In this document: piece after piece, positions 10,976-22,572 of the stretch
How the letters are laid out: each line of letters opens with the position of its first letter
Position numbering within the stretch: the stretch's first letter is position 1
Assembly: GCA_028564925.1 (NCBI GenBank)
Contig: CM053029.1
Location: forward strand, 288,465,057-288,529,056
DNA: 64,000 nucleotides
Source: Lithobates sylvaticus
Taxonomy: Eukaryota; Chordata; Amphibia; Anura; Ranidae
Direction: 5' to 3'
Position numbers and translations under genes: made by a program
The notes under the pieces: generated by a model
What the model was told of the DNA's origin: nothing
Seen by the model: only the letters and a program-made list of their open reading frames with translations
The model's database searches: none

Positions 10976-12114
10976 ATTCACAACTGCCATCAAAGGCCTC
11001 AAGAATGGCAAGAGTCCAGGCCCAGATGGGTACACCCCCCAATTTTACAAAAAATTTGCCCAGCAGCTAGCCCCAATCATGATGAAAGCTTTCAATGAGG
11101 TAGATGATAATCACCCCCTCACTTCTACAAGCCCAAATAGTTGTGCTCCCCAAACCGGGTAAAGACCCCTCACTATGCAGTAACTACCGCCCCATCTCTT
11201 TATTGAATATTGACATGAAACTTTACTCCAAAATTTTAGCCACCCGTATAGCCCCCCTGCTGACTGACCTGATTCATAGTGACCAGGTCGGATTCATACC
11301 GGGTCGCGAAGCCAAAGACAATACAACAAAAACTCTCCATCTTATTGCTTACGCGAAATCGCACAACATCCCAACCTGCTTACTAGCGTGTGACGCCGAA
11401 AAAGCGTTCAATAGAGTCAGCTGGCCATTCCTACACGCGTCGCTACAACAAATGGGACCACAGATGATCTCCAAAATTATGTCCCTGTACTCGCGACCAT
11501 CAGCGAAGGTATCAGCTAATGGGGAATCGTCGGAAATGTTTAGCATTGCTAATGGCACACGACAGGGGTGCCCCCTCTCACCATTGTTATTTGCCATCAC
11601 TGTGGAACACCTAGCGCAAGCCATACGTAAAAACGAGAACATACATGGGATCTCGACCCCCTCCGCCACATGCAAATTGTCACTATATGCTGACGATTTA
11701 ATGTTATACGTCACACAACCTCAAAACAGCATCCCGGCCCTTTTGACTGAACTAGACAGATTTGGGATACACAGTAACTTCAAATTAAACATTACTAAAA
11801 CGGAAGCCCTGAATATCTCCCTAGCGCCCCCAGAACTCGAGTATCTCAAGCTGCGATTTCCCTTTAGATGGCAGGCAAAATCTGTGAAATACCTAGGCAC
11901 CGAGATCCCCGCAGACGCACAAGACATCTACTCCCTGAGCTACAGCCCGCTCCTAACCACGATCAGACGCTCCTTAGAATCTTGGCATAACCTCAAACTG
12001 ACGTGGTGGGGGAGAATGAACGTAATAAAAATGGACATCCTACCTAAAACACTCTATTTATTCCAGACACTGCCAATCCTCCTCCCTAAAGCGTTCTTTC
12101 TCTCCGCACTCTAG
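10974..12114 (+). pseudogene. L1-type reverse transcriptase (fingers and palm)
   Basis: Reverse transcriptase region of ORF2. The string NGKSPGPDGYTPQFYKKF at 11004-11057 is readable in frame 3; a frame change at about 11101 leads to the long open frame 11104-12114. That frame carries PKPGKDPSLCSNYRPISLLN, DQVGFIPGRE, ACDAEKAFNRV, NGTRQGCPLSPLLF and the catalytic box YADD at 11686-11697, so the polymerase motifs themselves are intact. The endonuclease that should precede it has been deleted. Without it and with frame changes at about 11101 and 12100, the element could not move on its own. Confidence 0.9.
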
Positions 12115-13373
12115 TGAGCAAATTTTTATGGCAAAATCACCCGCCTAGACTCAGACATAAAGTACTATGCGCCCCCAAAGACAGAGGAGGTATGGGTCTC
12201 CCTGATTTCCAAACATATCACAATTCCTCACTTTTTTCCAGACTCCTTGAATGGTTTCCGAGGCCCCTGATCAAACCTTCAATCTCTGTGGAACAAGACA
12301 TGGCGCAAATTGATCTAAGAGCCCTTTTATGGGGATATAATACTAAATTTCGCTCACTCCCTGGATTATCCCTACTGACAATCGCAGCTCTCACCCTTTG
12401 GTACAACAAGGCCAGTAAACTTGCACTTACTACAGACCCAGGCCCTCTTTCTCCCTTATTTGATAGCGCAGCCCTTCTCACTTCCCTGTCCAGGGAGAAT
12501 TTGGGAACCTACAACCGTGAGCAATGGCCTACAGCCAATCAATTCGTCCACCTTTCAACAGGTCAATTCCGACCCACGTCGGACCCCCCACATCACACAA
12601 AAGTGGATTGGTTATCTACACTCTCTCTGAACCACCTCAGTAGATCTCTGCATCTCTCGGGCCAGGCCCACAGACAACTCACTAACTTCGAAACAATGTG
12701 TAGTCTCTCTCCGACCCCTAAACACACCCTGTCTCTCATATATAAAGACATACAATCTCATCAATATGAAACTCTCCCTGCATACACTCACAAGTGGGCC
12801 CGTGACATGGAGGTAGAAATTTCCCCTGCCCAGTGGCGCACGTCATTTATTCATACACACCAAGCTTCCAGGTCAGGATTCACACAGGAAAAGAACTTTA
12901 AGCTACTCTCAAGGTGGTACAGAGTCCCATCCTCGGTACACAGAATGTTCCCCGCTACCACGGACACCTGCTGGAGATGTCACGGAGGACAGGGATCGTA
13001 CACCCACGTTTGGTGGGGCTGCACCAAGGTACGCCCTTTTTGGGATAACGTGTTTAAGACTTACAACGATATGTACCAAACTACACTCACCCCCTCCCCC
13101 ATGATTGCTCTATTATCTATCATCCCAGGGTCCATCAAATCACAAAAGCAATGCCTCTTAAGATTTATTCTCTCTGCAGCGAGACACAATATTTCTCTAT
13201 ACTGGAAGAAGGACTCCACCCCTCCCCTAGCGGGATGGGTGAATATCCTTAATGATACCATGCTAATGGAAGAAATGCAAGCCAAATTGGATGATAGATA
13301 TGATAAATTCAACACTTTGTGGTCAATATGGCGCCACCACTCCACTTCGGTTGGGTTCCTAAGCAATGTATAA
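12114..13373 (+). pseudogene. L1-type ORF2 C-terminal domain
   Basis: An uninterrupted 419-residue frame that continues ORF2 in a different frame from the polymerase. It contains FLWQNHPPRLRHKVLCAPK and GGMGLPDFQTYHNSS, then a cysteine-histidine motif (CWRCHGGQGSYTHVWWGC, about 12970-13023) and SIIPGSIKSQ. This matches the equivalent parts of the other L1 copies in the window. Its stop at 13371-13373 is the natural end of ORF2. The long open frame supports a young insertion age. Confidence 0.88.
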
Positions 13374-14016
13374 TATTGCAGCTAATACTAGGAAATTACT
13401 AAGAGTGCATGATTTTCTATAACGTGTTCATCAAGAATGGTTAAACACAGAGTTGCCTCCCCCCTCATATTTGTATTTTGCTCTTGTCGAATACCTCTCT
13501 TAATTATATTACATACTCTTAAGAGGGGTTTGAAATATCACATTGATTAAGCCTTGGGTGGTGTCCGTTGAGAGATGACACCACGCAGGGACAATCAAGT
13601 TTGTTACTCGACAAACCCTGCCCATAGGTAGTCAGGTAAACTGGCACAACGATAAGCCATACAGGCATCTTGGTGGGAGCGACCTGTGATCAGTCCTTAG
13701 ATGTGATTCTATTACCCCCTTACCCCCTACCCTTCTCTGCCCCCCCAATGTTTCCCCCCAACCCCCCCCCAATTATGCGCTTTAATGTTTATGTTATGTA
13801 AACTATGTTATATGGACGAAATTTATTGGATTTATGTATGTGTGTACATATTGTTAATAAAATATATATTCAACCTAAAAAGTCTGATCGTGTGTATGCA
13901 ATACAAGTTTACGGCCAACGTCCTTTATACAAAAATCCACGGGAAAGTTTGTAGAAAGTCCGATTGTGTGTATGAGGCTTTATGGAGATTTCTACTCATT
14001 CCAAGTTAAAAAGTTA

Positions 14017-14471
14017 AGCCTCATACACACGATCGGACCTTGTACCAACTTTCCCGTGGATTTTTGTACAAAGGGCGTTGGCCCCAAGTTTGTATTGTAT
14101 ACACACGATTGGACTTTTTAGGCAACAAACATGAATGTAGTGTAGTGACGTTTCAACACTTCAAAAGAGGACGTTCGAATACTCCAGCGCTACCTTTGGT
14201 CATCTTCTATATTGTTGTCTGATCTTTTGCATTGGTTCTGAGCATGCGTGTTTGTACTTTGTACAAAAGTCTGATGGTTTTGTGTACAGGCGGTCGGACT
14301 TTGCTCCATCAGACTTTTGTTGGCAGAAAGTTGGTCCGTTCGCACAGCCAACAAAAGTCAGATGAAAACTGAAAAAGTTGGTCCGATGGAGCGTACACAC
14401 GGTCGGATGTTGGTCCAAAACAGCTAATTTGCATGTTTGTTGTCAAAAAGTCTGATTGTGTGTACGAGCCT
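14017..14471. mobile_element. Harbinger-like MITE, copy 2 (complete)
   Basis: Starts AGCCTCATACACACGATCGG and ends with the complement of AGGCTCGTACACACAATC. TTA direct repeats flank it at 14014-14016 and 14472-14474. It lies 34 bases after copy 1 in opposite orientation and includes the same internal words (TTTCCCGTGGATTTTTGTAC, CAACACTTCAAAAGAGGACG, GTCTGATCTTTTGCATTGG). About 455 bases, noncoding. Confidence 0.85.
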
Positions 14472-14506
14472 TTACTGTTAGTTTTTGTTCAAGAACTAAC
14501 TCTATT

Positions 14507-14974
14507 GCCCTGTACACACGATCAGACTTTCCGACAACAAAACTGTGGATTTTTGTTCAAAGGTTGTTGGCTCCAACTTGTCTTGCATACACACAGTCCC
14601 ACAAATGTTGGCCAACAATTACAAACGTGGGAACGTGGTGAAGTACAAGACATAAGACAAGCCGATAAAAAGGAAGTTCAATAGTCATGTGATATCTCCA
14701 TTACAAACACCAGTTTTACAAGACCGATCGCTTCTGGCTCGTACTTGATTTCGAGCATGCGTAAACTTTTATGCAACGGACTTGTGTACACACAATCGGA
14801 AAGTCAGACAACAAAGTTTTGTTGCCGGAAAATTTGAGAACCTGCTAGCAGACATTTGTTGGCTGAAGGTCCGCCAACAACTGTTCAATGGAGCATACAC
14901 ACGGTTGGACTTTCAGCCAACAAGCTCACATCCAACATTTCCCACCGGAAAGTCCGATCGTGTGTACGCGGCAT
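14507..14974. mobile_element. Harbinger-like MITE, related subfamily, copy 3
   Basis: Ends GCCCTGTACACACGATCAGA and GTCCGATCGTGTGTACGCGG. The inner sequence differs from copies 1 and 2 but keeps the same CACACGATCG core ends and the GTGGATTTTTGT motif. The third element in a row; flanking duplication is not clear. Confidence 0.75.
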
Positions 14975-14979
14975 AACTG

Positions 14980-17016
14980 TTCCTGCATGTATTTAGTAAA
15001 GCACTTCTGATTTGTTCAGTTTGAAAAAGTTTAAGGTTATTGTTTCTTGAACAGTTATTAAACTACCAAAGAGTAAACTTAGAATGAGGCACAGTTGCTT
15101 GAATTGATTTGCATTTAAAACAAGTGACATTAATATAGATGTAATGCTTCTGGAAAATATGCCAGATGTTAAATACTAGTACACTACTTGACATTTTAAA
15201 AAATAGGCACTGATATTCAAACATAATGTATAATTTAATTTTGGGCTATAGCACTGGGATCATGTTGCCAGAATTAAGTGTCAACAACCTCCTGAAAAAA
15301 AAAATATTCTACATAGAATCACAGTTGACATAAATATTGTAACCTAAATGTACTAAATTCTTTAAAATCTCATTTCTAATCTTAAACATCTTAGCTATTT
15401 TAAACTGTTATAGTTTTTATTTAACCCTTTCCACTAATAAAAAAAAAAAAAACTAAACTAAACTGGGTGATAATTATTTATCTACACTTGTAATATTATT
15501 AAAAACCAATAATAATAAAAAAAAATAATAATAATAGTTTTGTTGCTGCTCAAACACTGTACAGGCGATTCCACAACACCTCCTACTAATATACCACAAT
15601 AGTGTAGCGCAACAATATATAATAGACGTGCACACAAATCAGTCCAGGAAAAATGTGAAATCAGTCCCCAATAGCTGTGACACAACTAAAACACTGCTGT
15701 GTAAATGGTGACTGAGAAATCTTCACTCTTCATCACGTGTCATATGTGCCTCCACCCCATATGTGAAAAACATGCTCACCTCCTTATCAGAGATAATACA
15801 TAGGTCAAAACTTGTTTGTTACACTCTCCCAAATAGATGAGTTGACTCCTTCACTCTTCTTACTCTTGATCCAGATTCACACTAAGCTTCTCCTTCCACA
15901 GTGTTCAGGCATCAATCTGTGCAACAGTGTCAAACTATTCCTAAAAATAAAATCAGTGAAATAAATGACAAATTTTCAAAAACTGATCATCGTGCTGGAA
16001 ATTATTTCTTCAAACACAGTGTGCATGTCATAAGTTATCATCACCAAATATGCACGCAGAAGTGTCTAATATTTTCAAATATAAAACCAAACTTTCCACC
16101 AATGTAAACCATGACTTACAGTTTTCCTCCGTGATCACTGCTTATCACTACTGTGTCCACCACATGACCACCCGTCTGTGCAATATATGTCCTTACCTCT
16201 GGTTATTGACCCCTGTATTGTACAGGGCAATTAACGGCATGTACCCTTTAAGGATAGGAAGCCTCCAATATTCCTCCTCCTGCAAGCTGTGCAGCTCAAG
16301 ATAAAAGAGTCACCTCATAGCTCTTTTCATTTATTAAAAGAAGTAAAATTAACTCACATTTATAAGAGCAAAGAATGGAGCATAGCAGAAATTTGTTTAT
16401 GAATAATATCCCCTTGGTCCTGCCTGTGACCGGCACTGCTCTGGCTTGAGTATCTGATTACATTTGTGTTAATGTGATGATGTCACCTGGCTTCCCTCTA
16501 CACATTACATTAGTTGTTTTATGGATAGTATCAGCACGGCACTTAATCACTATTGCATTGATTTGTAGTGTGGGAACACATGATAGGGTCAGCTGGCTGC
16601 ATTAATGTGGATTACAGGTAGCATAGAAGTACTTTATGTATTCATCATTGGCCAAAGTCTTGTGCCTGAGAAGAAGTCAGGTGCAAGACTTTGGTTAATG
16701 ATCGTTTTGGCGATGCATTATGGGATGTTTTCCAGAGGAATTCCTACCAAACATCTCAAAAGTTCAGGAATTGGACTGAGGGGCAGCTCTTGCCTACATG
16801 TCAGCTGTCCTTCTTGTCCCATTTTTTCTCTATCCTTCTCCTCCCTTTTACTCCTCTCTTATCTCTTATTTTCTCAGCTATACTTCTCAGCCACCCTTGC
16901 TTTCTTAGTTTTTAGCCACCATTTTCCTTCCTCAATATCAGGCCTGCTTATGACCCTACAGTTTAAGGCATTTCTTTCATTTGCCACTTAGGTTTTTTTT
17001 TCTGCCTGTAAACTTA
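14980..17016. other. Mostly unassigned DNA; repeat-like at 15540-16310
   Basis: No gene was recognised. 15000-15480 is AT-rich and may be unique. 15540-16310 (for example AATAGTGTAGCGCAACAAT, CACTGCTGTGTAAATGGTG) has the texture of a degraded interspersed repeat. 16320-17016 has short open frames on the plus strand (16605-16991, 16691-16915) that are rich in Leu, Ser and Phe but carry no motif and arise from a pyrimidine-rich stretch at 16800-16920. Confidence 0.4.
16641..16704. repeat. Short inverted repeat (hairpin)
   Basis: CCAAAGTCTTGTGCCTGA pairs with TCAGGTGCAAGACTTTGG across a 7-base loop, and pairing extends outward through CATCATTGG and TTAATGATCG with a few mismatches, giving about 28 base pairs. 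The length and loop resemble a small-RNA precursor hairpin, but a tiny MITE is equally possible. No flanking signals are evident. Confidence 0.55.
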
Positions 17017-17189
17017 TGTAGCGCCACCCCCGAAAGAGCTGCTTGGTGATTTTGGGTTCTCTGATCTCCACCTCCATTCCAAGAATGACCTTAGCCCCTC
17101 TGGCACACCTGGTTAAATAAGATTAGGCACTGCAAACATATTTAAGCACATAAGAGGAAAATAGCTTTATCCTGGCTGTGGATTGTCAC

Positions 17190-19182
17190 TAGGGATGAGC
17201 TTCGAGTTCAAGTCAAACTCATGTTCGACTCGAACATTGCCTGTTCGCTTGTTCACCGAACAGCGAACAATTTGGGGTGTTCGCGGCAAATTCGAAAAGC
17301 CGCGGAACACCCTGTAAAAGTCTATGGAAGAAATCTAAAGTGCTAATTTTAAAGGCTTATATGCAAGTTATTGTCATAAAAAGTGTTTGGGGACCTGGGT
17401 CCTGCCCCAGGGGACATGTATCAATGCAATTTTTTTTTTTTTTTAAACTGCCGTTTTTTCGGGAGCAGTGATTTTAAAAATGCTTAAACTGAAACAATAA
17501 AAGTGTAATATTCCTTTAAATGTCGTACCTGGGGGGTGTGTATAGTATGCCTGTAAAGGGGCGCATGTTTCCCGTGCTTAGAACTGTCTCTACACAAAGT
17601 GTAATTTCTGCAGGAAAAAAAGTAATTTAAAAGCACTCGCGGCTATAATGAATTGCCGGCTCCCCGTAATACAGAGAACAGTCATTGAAAGTTATTGATA
17701 AAAAAAAAGCGTGGGGTTCCCCCCAAATTCAATTATCAGGCCCTTCAGATCTGGTATGGATATTAAGAGGAACCCTGGGTCAAATTAAAAAAATTAAGAA
17801 AAAGGGGGTTTCCCCCAAATATCCATACCAGGATTTTAAGGGGAACTCCAGGCCAATTTTTTAAAAAAAGATGGCGTGGCATGTTGATGGGGACAAGGGG
17901 GGTCACCCGCACATCACTGGGGGTTTGGTGACGGGTGGCCCCGTCCTCCTCAGCTAAGACCTTATCAGGCTGTCGGGATTCCCGCAGTGTCTCCATGGAG
18001 ACAGGATGCGCTGCGCTGGACGTCATCGGGAGAGATCAGCCATCGCTGGACCCCGGAGTAGCGATCAGCCATCGCTGGATAACAAGAGTGGATTACTTTT
18101 TTTTTTTTTTTTAATAAAGGACTTTTCCCAACGGTGTCAGTGTGTTTTTTTAACATTTTTTTACACGTTCTTTGTGAAATGGTAGGGGTAGTTTTGTACC
18201 CCCTTACCATTTCAAACAGGGGGAGGTGGGATCTGGGGGTCCCCTTGTTAAAGAGGGCTTCCAGATTCTGATAAGCCCCCCGCCTGCAGACCCCCACAAC
18301 CACTGGCCAGGGTTGTGGGGTTGATGCCCTTGTTCCCATCAACATGGGGACATGGTGCTTTGAGGGGTCACAGACCTCCAAAGCATCCTCCAAATGTTGA
18401 GGGCATGTGGCCTGGTACGGTTCAGAAGGGGGGGCCTGCCAGGTTGCGTCCTCGGATAAAGGGTCTGGTATGGATTTTTGGGGGGAACTCCACGTCATTT
18501 TTTATTTTTTTTGGCATGGAGTTCCCCTAAAAATCCATACCAGACCTGAAGGGTCTGGTATGGATATTTGGGGGGAACCCCACGGCATTTTTTTTTTTTT
18601 TATTTGACCCGGGGTTCCCCGTAATATCCATACCAGACCTGAAGGGCCTGGTAATTGAATTTGGGGGGACACGGGGACACGCTTTTTTTTTTTTTATCAA
18701 TGACTTTCAAAGACTGTTCTCTGTATTACGGGGAGCCGACAATTCATTATAGCCGCGAGTGCTTTTAAATTACTTTTTTTCCCTGCAGAAATGACACTTT
18801 GTGCAGGGACAGTTCTAACCACGGGAAACATGTGCCCCTTTACAGACATACTATACACACCCCCCAGGTACGAAATTTAAAGGAATATTACACTTTTATT
18901 GTTTCACTTTAAGCATTATTAAAATCACTGCTCCCGAAAAAACAGCGGTTTTTAAAAGTTTTGTTTGCCTTGATACATGTCCCCTGGGGCAGGACCCAGG
19001 TCCCCAAACACTTTTTAGGACAATAACTTGCATATTAGCCTTTAAAATTAGCACTTTTGATTTTGAACATTCGAGTCCCATAGACTTTAATAGGGTTCTA
19101 AAGTACACGAAAAGTTTAGGTCTGTTCACAGGTTCTGGTGCGAACTGAACCGGGGGGGGGGGGGGTGTTCGGCTCATCCCTA
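17190..19182. mobile_element. Nonautonomous hAT-type element, about 2 kb, with 8-bp target duplication
   Basis: Termini are TAGGGATGAGC and GCTCATCCCTA, flanked by a perfect 8-base direct repeat ATTGTCAC at 17182-17189 and 19183-19190. An 8-base duplication points to the hAT superfamily. Much of the element is a giant inverted repeat: GTTATTGTC...GTGTTTGGGGACC and GGGTCCTGCCCCAGGGGACA at 17365-17415 recur inverted at 18975-19030, and CCTGGGGGGTGTGTATAGTA at 17529 recurs inverted at 18845-18870. The middle (17750-18650) carries repeated GGTCTGGTATGGATATT-type words. No transposase is encoded; the open frames at 17763-18498 (minus) are shadows of repeated sequence. Confidence 0.85.
19152..19165 (+). 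repeat. G14 homopolymer near hAT right end
   Basis: Fourteen guanines interrupt the right arm of the hAT element shortly before its terminus; the left arm has no matching C run, so this is a local expansion. Confidence 0.93.
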
Positions 19183-20466
19183 ATTGTCACCAAAGAAAAA
19201 CAGACACACACCTTGTAGCGATAAACAAGTTGAATATATTATCATGGTTTAACACATGTGGAAACTCACAGCACTGTTAAACCTTGCCGCAGAGGATCTA
19301 TACAATAGAAACGACAACCTTCAATAGTAGCAACTGTAAGTATAGGAAATACAGTAAACTATATGCCCATAGCACAGTGCTGAGAGGTAGGGGAGAAGGT
19401 TTTTCAACTTCTCAGCTCCTTCTGGGCCACAAACACCATTGAGAGGTGACAACACAAAAAAAAAAGAAATGGGTTAAACAGGTACTTTTTTAATCAAGCA
19501 AAATCGAGACAGCAATTATCTAGGATATTCCATTAGGTAGTGGTTTGTAAGAACAGACTGGCTAAAGGTGACAGCTCCAAACAAGCATCATTTGACACTA
19601 TAAAGGGGAAAAGGTGTCTGCATGCAGTGTCTGTACTGTGTTAAGAAGGATGTTTGGGCTTGACACCCGCTCATCAATCCTCTGTGCGATGACACAACGG
19701 AGATTCCAAATGCTGATTCAGGCTCGTAGCAATGTTGTAAGGCACCGGATCACCTCCTTTCAGCCGATCAGGATGGCTGGCAGCTAAACTGGTAGGGCGA
19801 CTGGACAGCAGCCGACTGGACACCTGGATGGGTATTGCGATTCCTGAAGCAGTGTGGGTCGTCTCCGCTGGGCTAGGCGGTGCTGAGTTTCTGAGCGGGG
19901 TCTCTGGGATGAAGGGTGGTGTACCATGTGGGTGTCACTGTTTCTGGCTCCTTTCTCCTCAGTCTTTTGGCAGCAGTCTCGGGTAAAATGTGTCTCTCTC
20001 TCAGGTGGAGTTCCACCACACACTCCCTAGTGACAGCGTCGCTTTCTATCCCTCAGGTGGAGTTCCACCACACACTCCCTCGTGTCAGCGTAGCTCTCTC
20101 TCTCGGATGGAGTTCAGACTTTCACACCACCCAGGGGCTTTTGTGGCTTGGTCTCTGTCTCTCCTCAGTCACCTCAGTCTCTCCTCCCCCTGTCTGTACT
20201 GTATTGTCAGAGCCTTTTCTTTTCCTGGGCTCCTAGACCCTCTCTCTCTCTTCCTCTTAAATCACCTCATTCTCCTCAGATCTTCCTGAAACTCCCCTTT
20301 TTCCCAGTGTCCTCTGTGTCTGCAAGTTTTCTGGAAGGACAAGTCAGCATCTCCCTATCTCCATCGTGTGGCCAAAAGGAGAAATTGCATGACCTGCTAC
20401 ACTTATATGCCTGTAAACCCCTGAAAATGCCTAATGTGTGCATTCATAGGCCAACATGGAGGGGAG

Positions 20467-20954
20467 TTAAAGCGGTGGGCAAGCTGAATTTTTTTTTTTT
20501 AAAGTCAGCAGCTATAAACACTGTAACTGCTGACTTTAATAAGCACACTTACCTGTCCAGGATGCCTGGGATGTCGGCCGCCCGAGGCCGACCTGTCCCT
20601 CGGGTCTCGGGTCCCGGTGCCACCATTCAAACTAAGGGAAACAGGCAGTGGAGCCTTGCGGCTTCATTGCCTGTTTCCTACTGTGCATGCGCAAGTCGCG
20701 CAGCGCTTTGTGAATGGCCGGCTGTGTTCTGGGACACACACAGTTCCCAGAACACACCGCGCCACCTTCCCCAGAAGACAACACGAGGAGGAGAAGACTG
20801 AAGATTACCACAGTGTAGGAAGTGCCAGATTAGGATGATCTGCCTAGCAACAGCCATTTCTGTTAAGTAAAACAATTTTTTTTTCAAATTTTTAGGAGCA
20901 CTTTTAGGAGCATTTTAATGCAATTTTTTTTATTAGGGCGACCTTCCGCTTTAA
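20467..20954. mobile_element. TTAA-flanked MITE (AAAGCGG ends)
   Basis: Bounded by TTAAAGCGGTGGG and TTCCGCTTTAA, inverted ends on a TTAA target. A second hairpin lies inside the left end (AAAGTCAGCAGCTATAAACA pairing with GTAACTGCTGACTTT). The GC-rich middle (20560-20770) is noncoding; the 217-residue plus-strand frame through it has no domain. TTAA targets with AAAG ends fit the T2/Kolobok-like MITEs described in Xenopus, an inference. Confidence 0.75.
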
Positions 20955-22572
20955 CAGGCAGATAAAAAAGTAAAAGCTCAAATGCGCTAAAATGCCTGCA
21001 GGAGCAGCTTCTTTGAGCTGCAGTGTGCATGAGGCCTTGCAGTCATTCTCGACACTTTTTTGTTTATAAATTCTGTAGCATTTCTATATGTTTGAATTGC
21101 ATTTGCAAAGTCCCTTGTTCCTTCCAGTGGTTCCTATTGTGCATTTTCCTATAGCAGTTATCACCTCCCTTTGTGAAGTCACCTCTGATATGAAGCATCA
21201 ACTCTAGGAATGTTCCTTCATAGGGGCAATATTAGAGTTCAGCCTTCAAGTTGGATACATTTACAGGTTTAGTTTGCTATAGGGAGCCCTAAGAAATAGC
21301 ATTTACTTTACAATTTGCAGTGCAAACCAAAACTTGCATTGGGGTGTACGCTCTTCCTTAAAACACATATACTGTAAGAATACATTTAGCTGCCCAGGGA
21401 ATATATTGCAGCGAGGCAGCAAGAGTATACAGTACCTGGAAGTCCTGGATATTTCTTTATAGATAAAAAGAAGGGAGCCTACAAAAGAGGTGGGGGAAAA
21501 GGTTTAACATTACACTAGGAGTTATTTTTACCCTCTAACATTCCTATGAGAAGTGAATAGTATTTTCATTACTCTCTTTTTTATCTTTTACTGGCCTTTA
21601 AAAGACTGTAAAATTCCCTTCAAACCATTCCCATTTGTCCACCTTATTTATAGAGCCATGCCACAATAAAGGTTAATATTTAGGGCTGCTGATAGTATAG
21701 CACAACTATAACTTTCATCTGTCCTTATCAATATATTAATGTCAATTGTGTTTTATAAATATGTTATCAAAATGGTAATTCCATGCTTTCCTATCCAGAA
21801 AGAGACTTGCAAAGGTGCCATTATTACTATATAGGGGTGGGAAAGCTATTTCAATTACTGACAGAATATGTAACTCCAAGCCTATTTATTTCAATTTATT
21901 CAACTGTCTCAATGTATTCAGATTGAAAACTTCAGGAAGACTGAATACATTCACCTTGAAATCAGACCAGTTGACTTTGTTGGGACTTGTTTTTAAAACT
22001 GGATCAGAATCACTTTCTGAAATAAGCTTTGACAATGTTGATCAAAACAAAGTGGCTGCTCACTTATTGAACTGACATTTTTTCCACTTTCTCAGATGCT
22101 GCGCCCTGGATATTAGCAACGCAGATTCGGGCCACTCATTGCCATTCAAATGTTCATAAAGTCTTCTCATTACCTGACATGATCAATTGAATATAATCAC
22201 CTGTGTGCACATCAAGTTAGAAATTGAAGCTGTCACATATCTGATTGGTATTTCTGCAACAGGGTTAGAATTCTACATGAAAGTTAATATAAATTTAGAT
22301 TTATAAAATGGAGAGAACGGAAGCTTTCAATGTCCACTGAGCTATTCTTATTGCCATGCAGGTTCCTCCTAATTTTCTCCTCTTTGAAAAATAACTTACA
22401 AATACATATTTAAAAGCACATTTATGGGCATATTAAAGGAAAAGCTAAAAGTAGCAAAAAATTTGCATAAATTGTTGGTGTAAACAGTAAAAGTAATTAC
22501 ATTTTTTTTTGGAAACCAGAAATGACAAAAACATGAGATCTGCCATTTCTAAGCTCTCAATGACTGGCTGTC
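20955..22572. other. No gene seen; likely unique DNA
   Basis: About 1.6 kb of AT-rich sequence without repeat ends or motifs. This is one of the longest stretches not explained by mobile elements and could contain host regulatory or intronic DNA. The 86-residue frame at 21815-22075 has no recognisable feature. Confidence 0.45.

Larger units (their letters stand above)
10404..13873 (+). mobile_element. L1/Tx1-group LINE, internally deleted, with target duplication
   Basis: The insertion is flanked by a perfect 19-bp direct repeat, CCTAAAAAGTCTGATCGTG, at 10385-10403 and 13874-13892, typical of target-primed reverse transcription. The 5' end (GGGCGTGGCTTGGCGCATGG) resembles a genuine L1 promoter start and is similar in style to the L1 at 43681. 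The element is only about 3.5 kb because the middle is missing: the ORF1 start is joined near 10973 to the reverse transcriptase region of ORF2. The 3' UTR runs from 13374 and ends AATAAAATATATATTCAA without a long poly-A. The intact target repeat implies a fairly recent insertion. Confidence 0.9.
10029..13979. mobile_element. Harbinger-like MITE, copy 1, split by L1
   Basis: Terminal inverted repeats AGGCCCGTACACACGATC (10029) and the complement of AGCCTCATACACACAATC (ending 13979) bound the element. A three-base TTA direct repeat lies at 10026-10028 and 13980-13982. TTA/TAA targets and G/C-rich ends fit the PIF/Harbinger superfamily, an inference. The MITE body is 10029-10403 plus 13893-13979, about 460 bases, and is interrupted by a LINE. 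The body matches copy 2 at 14017-14471 in the opposite orientation. No protein is encoded. Confidence 0.82.
17017..20401. mobile_element. Probable solo LTR, split by a hAT element
   Basis: The outer sequence begins TGTAGCGCC and ends TGCTACA, a perfect 6-base inverted pair of TG...CA form, with a CTTA direct repeat at 17013-17016 and 20402-20405. Removing the nested hAT element and its duplication leaves about 1.4 kb. This fits a fossil solo LTR from a gypsy-like or related LTR element. There is no internal protein region, so only recombination between the two LTRs would leave this state. A 50-base unit containing GGTGGAGTTCCACCACACAC is repeated twice at 20003-20090. Family assignment is tentative. 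Confidence 0.6.

Noticed and set aside
17965-18498. 177-residue minus-strand frame
   Set aside because: It lies entirely in the centre of the noncoding hAT-type element and overlaps its internal repeats.
20148-20801. 217-residue plus-strand frame
   Set aside because: It spans the end of the solo LTR and a MITE with unrelated histories, so it cannot be one gene.
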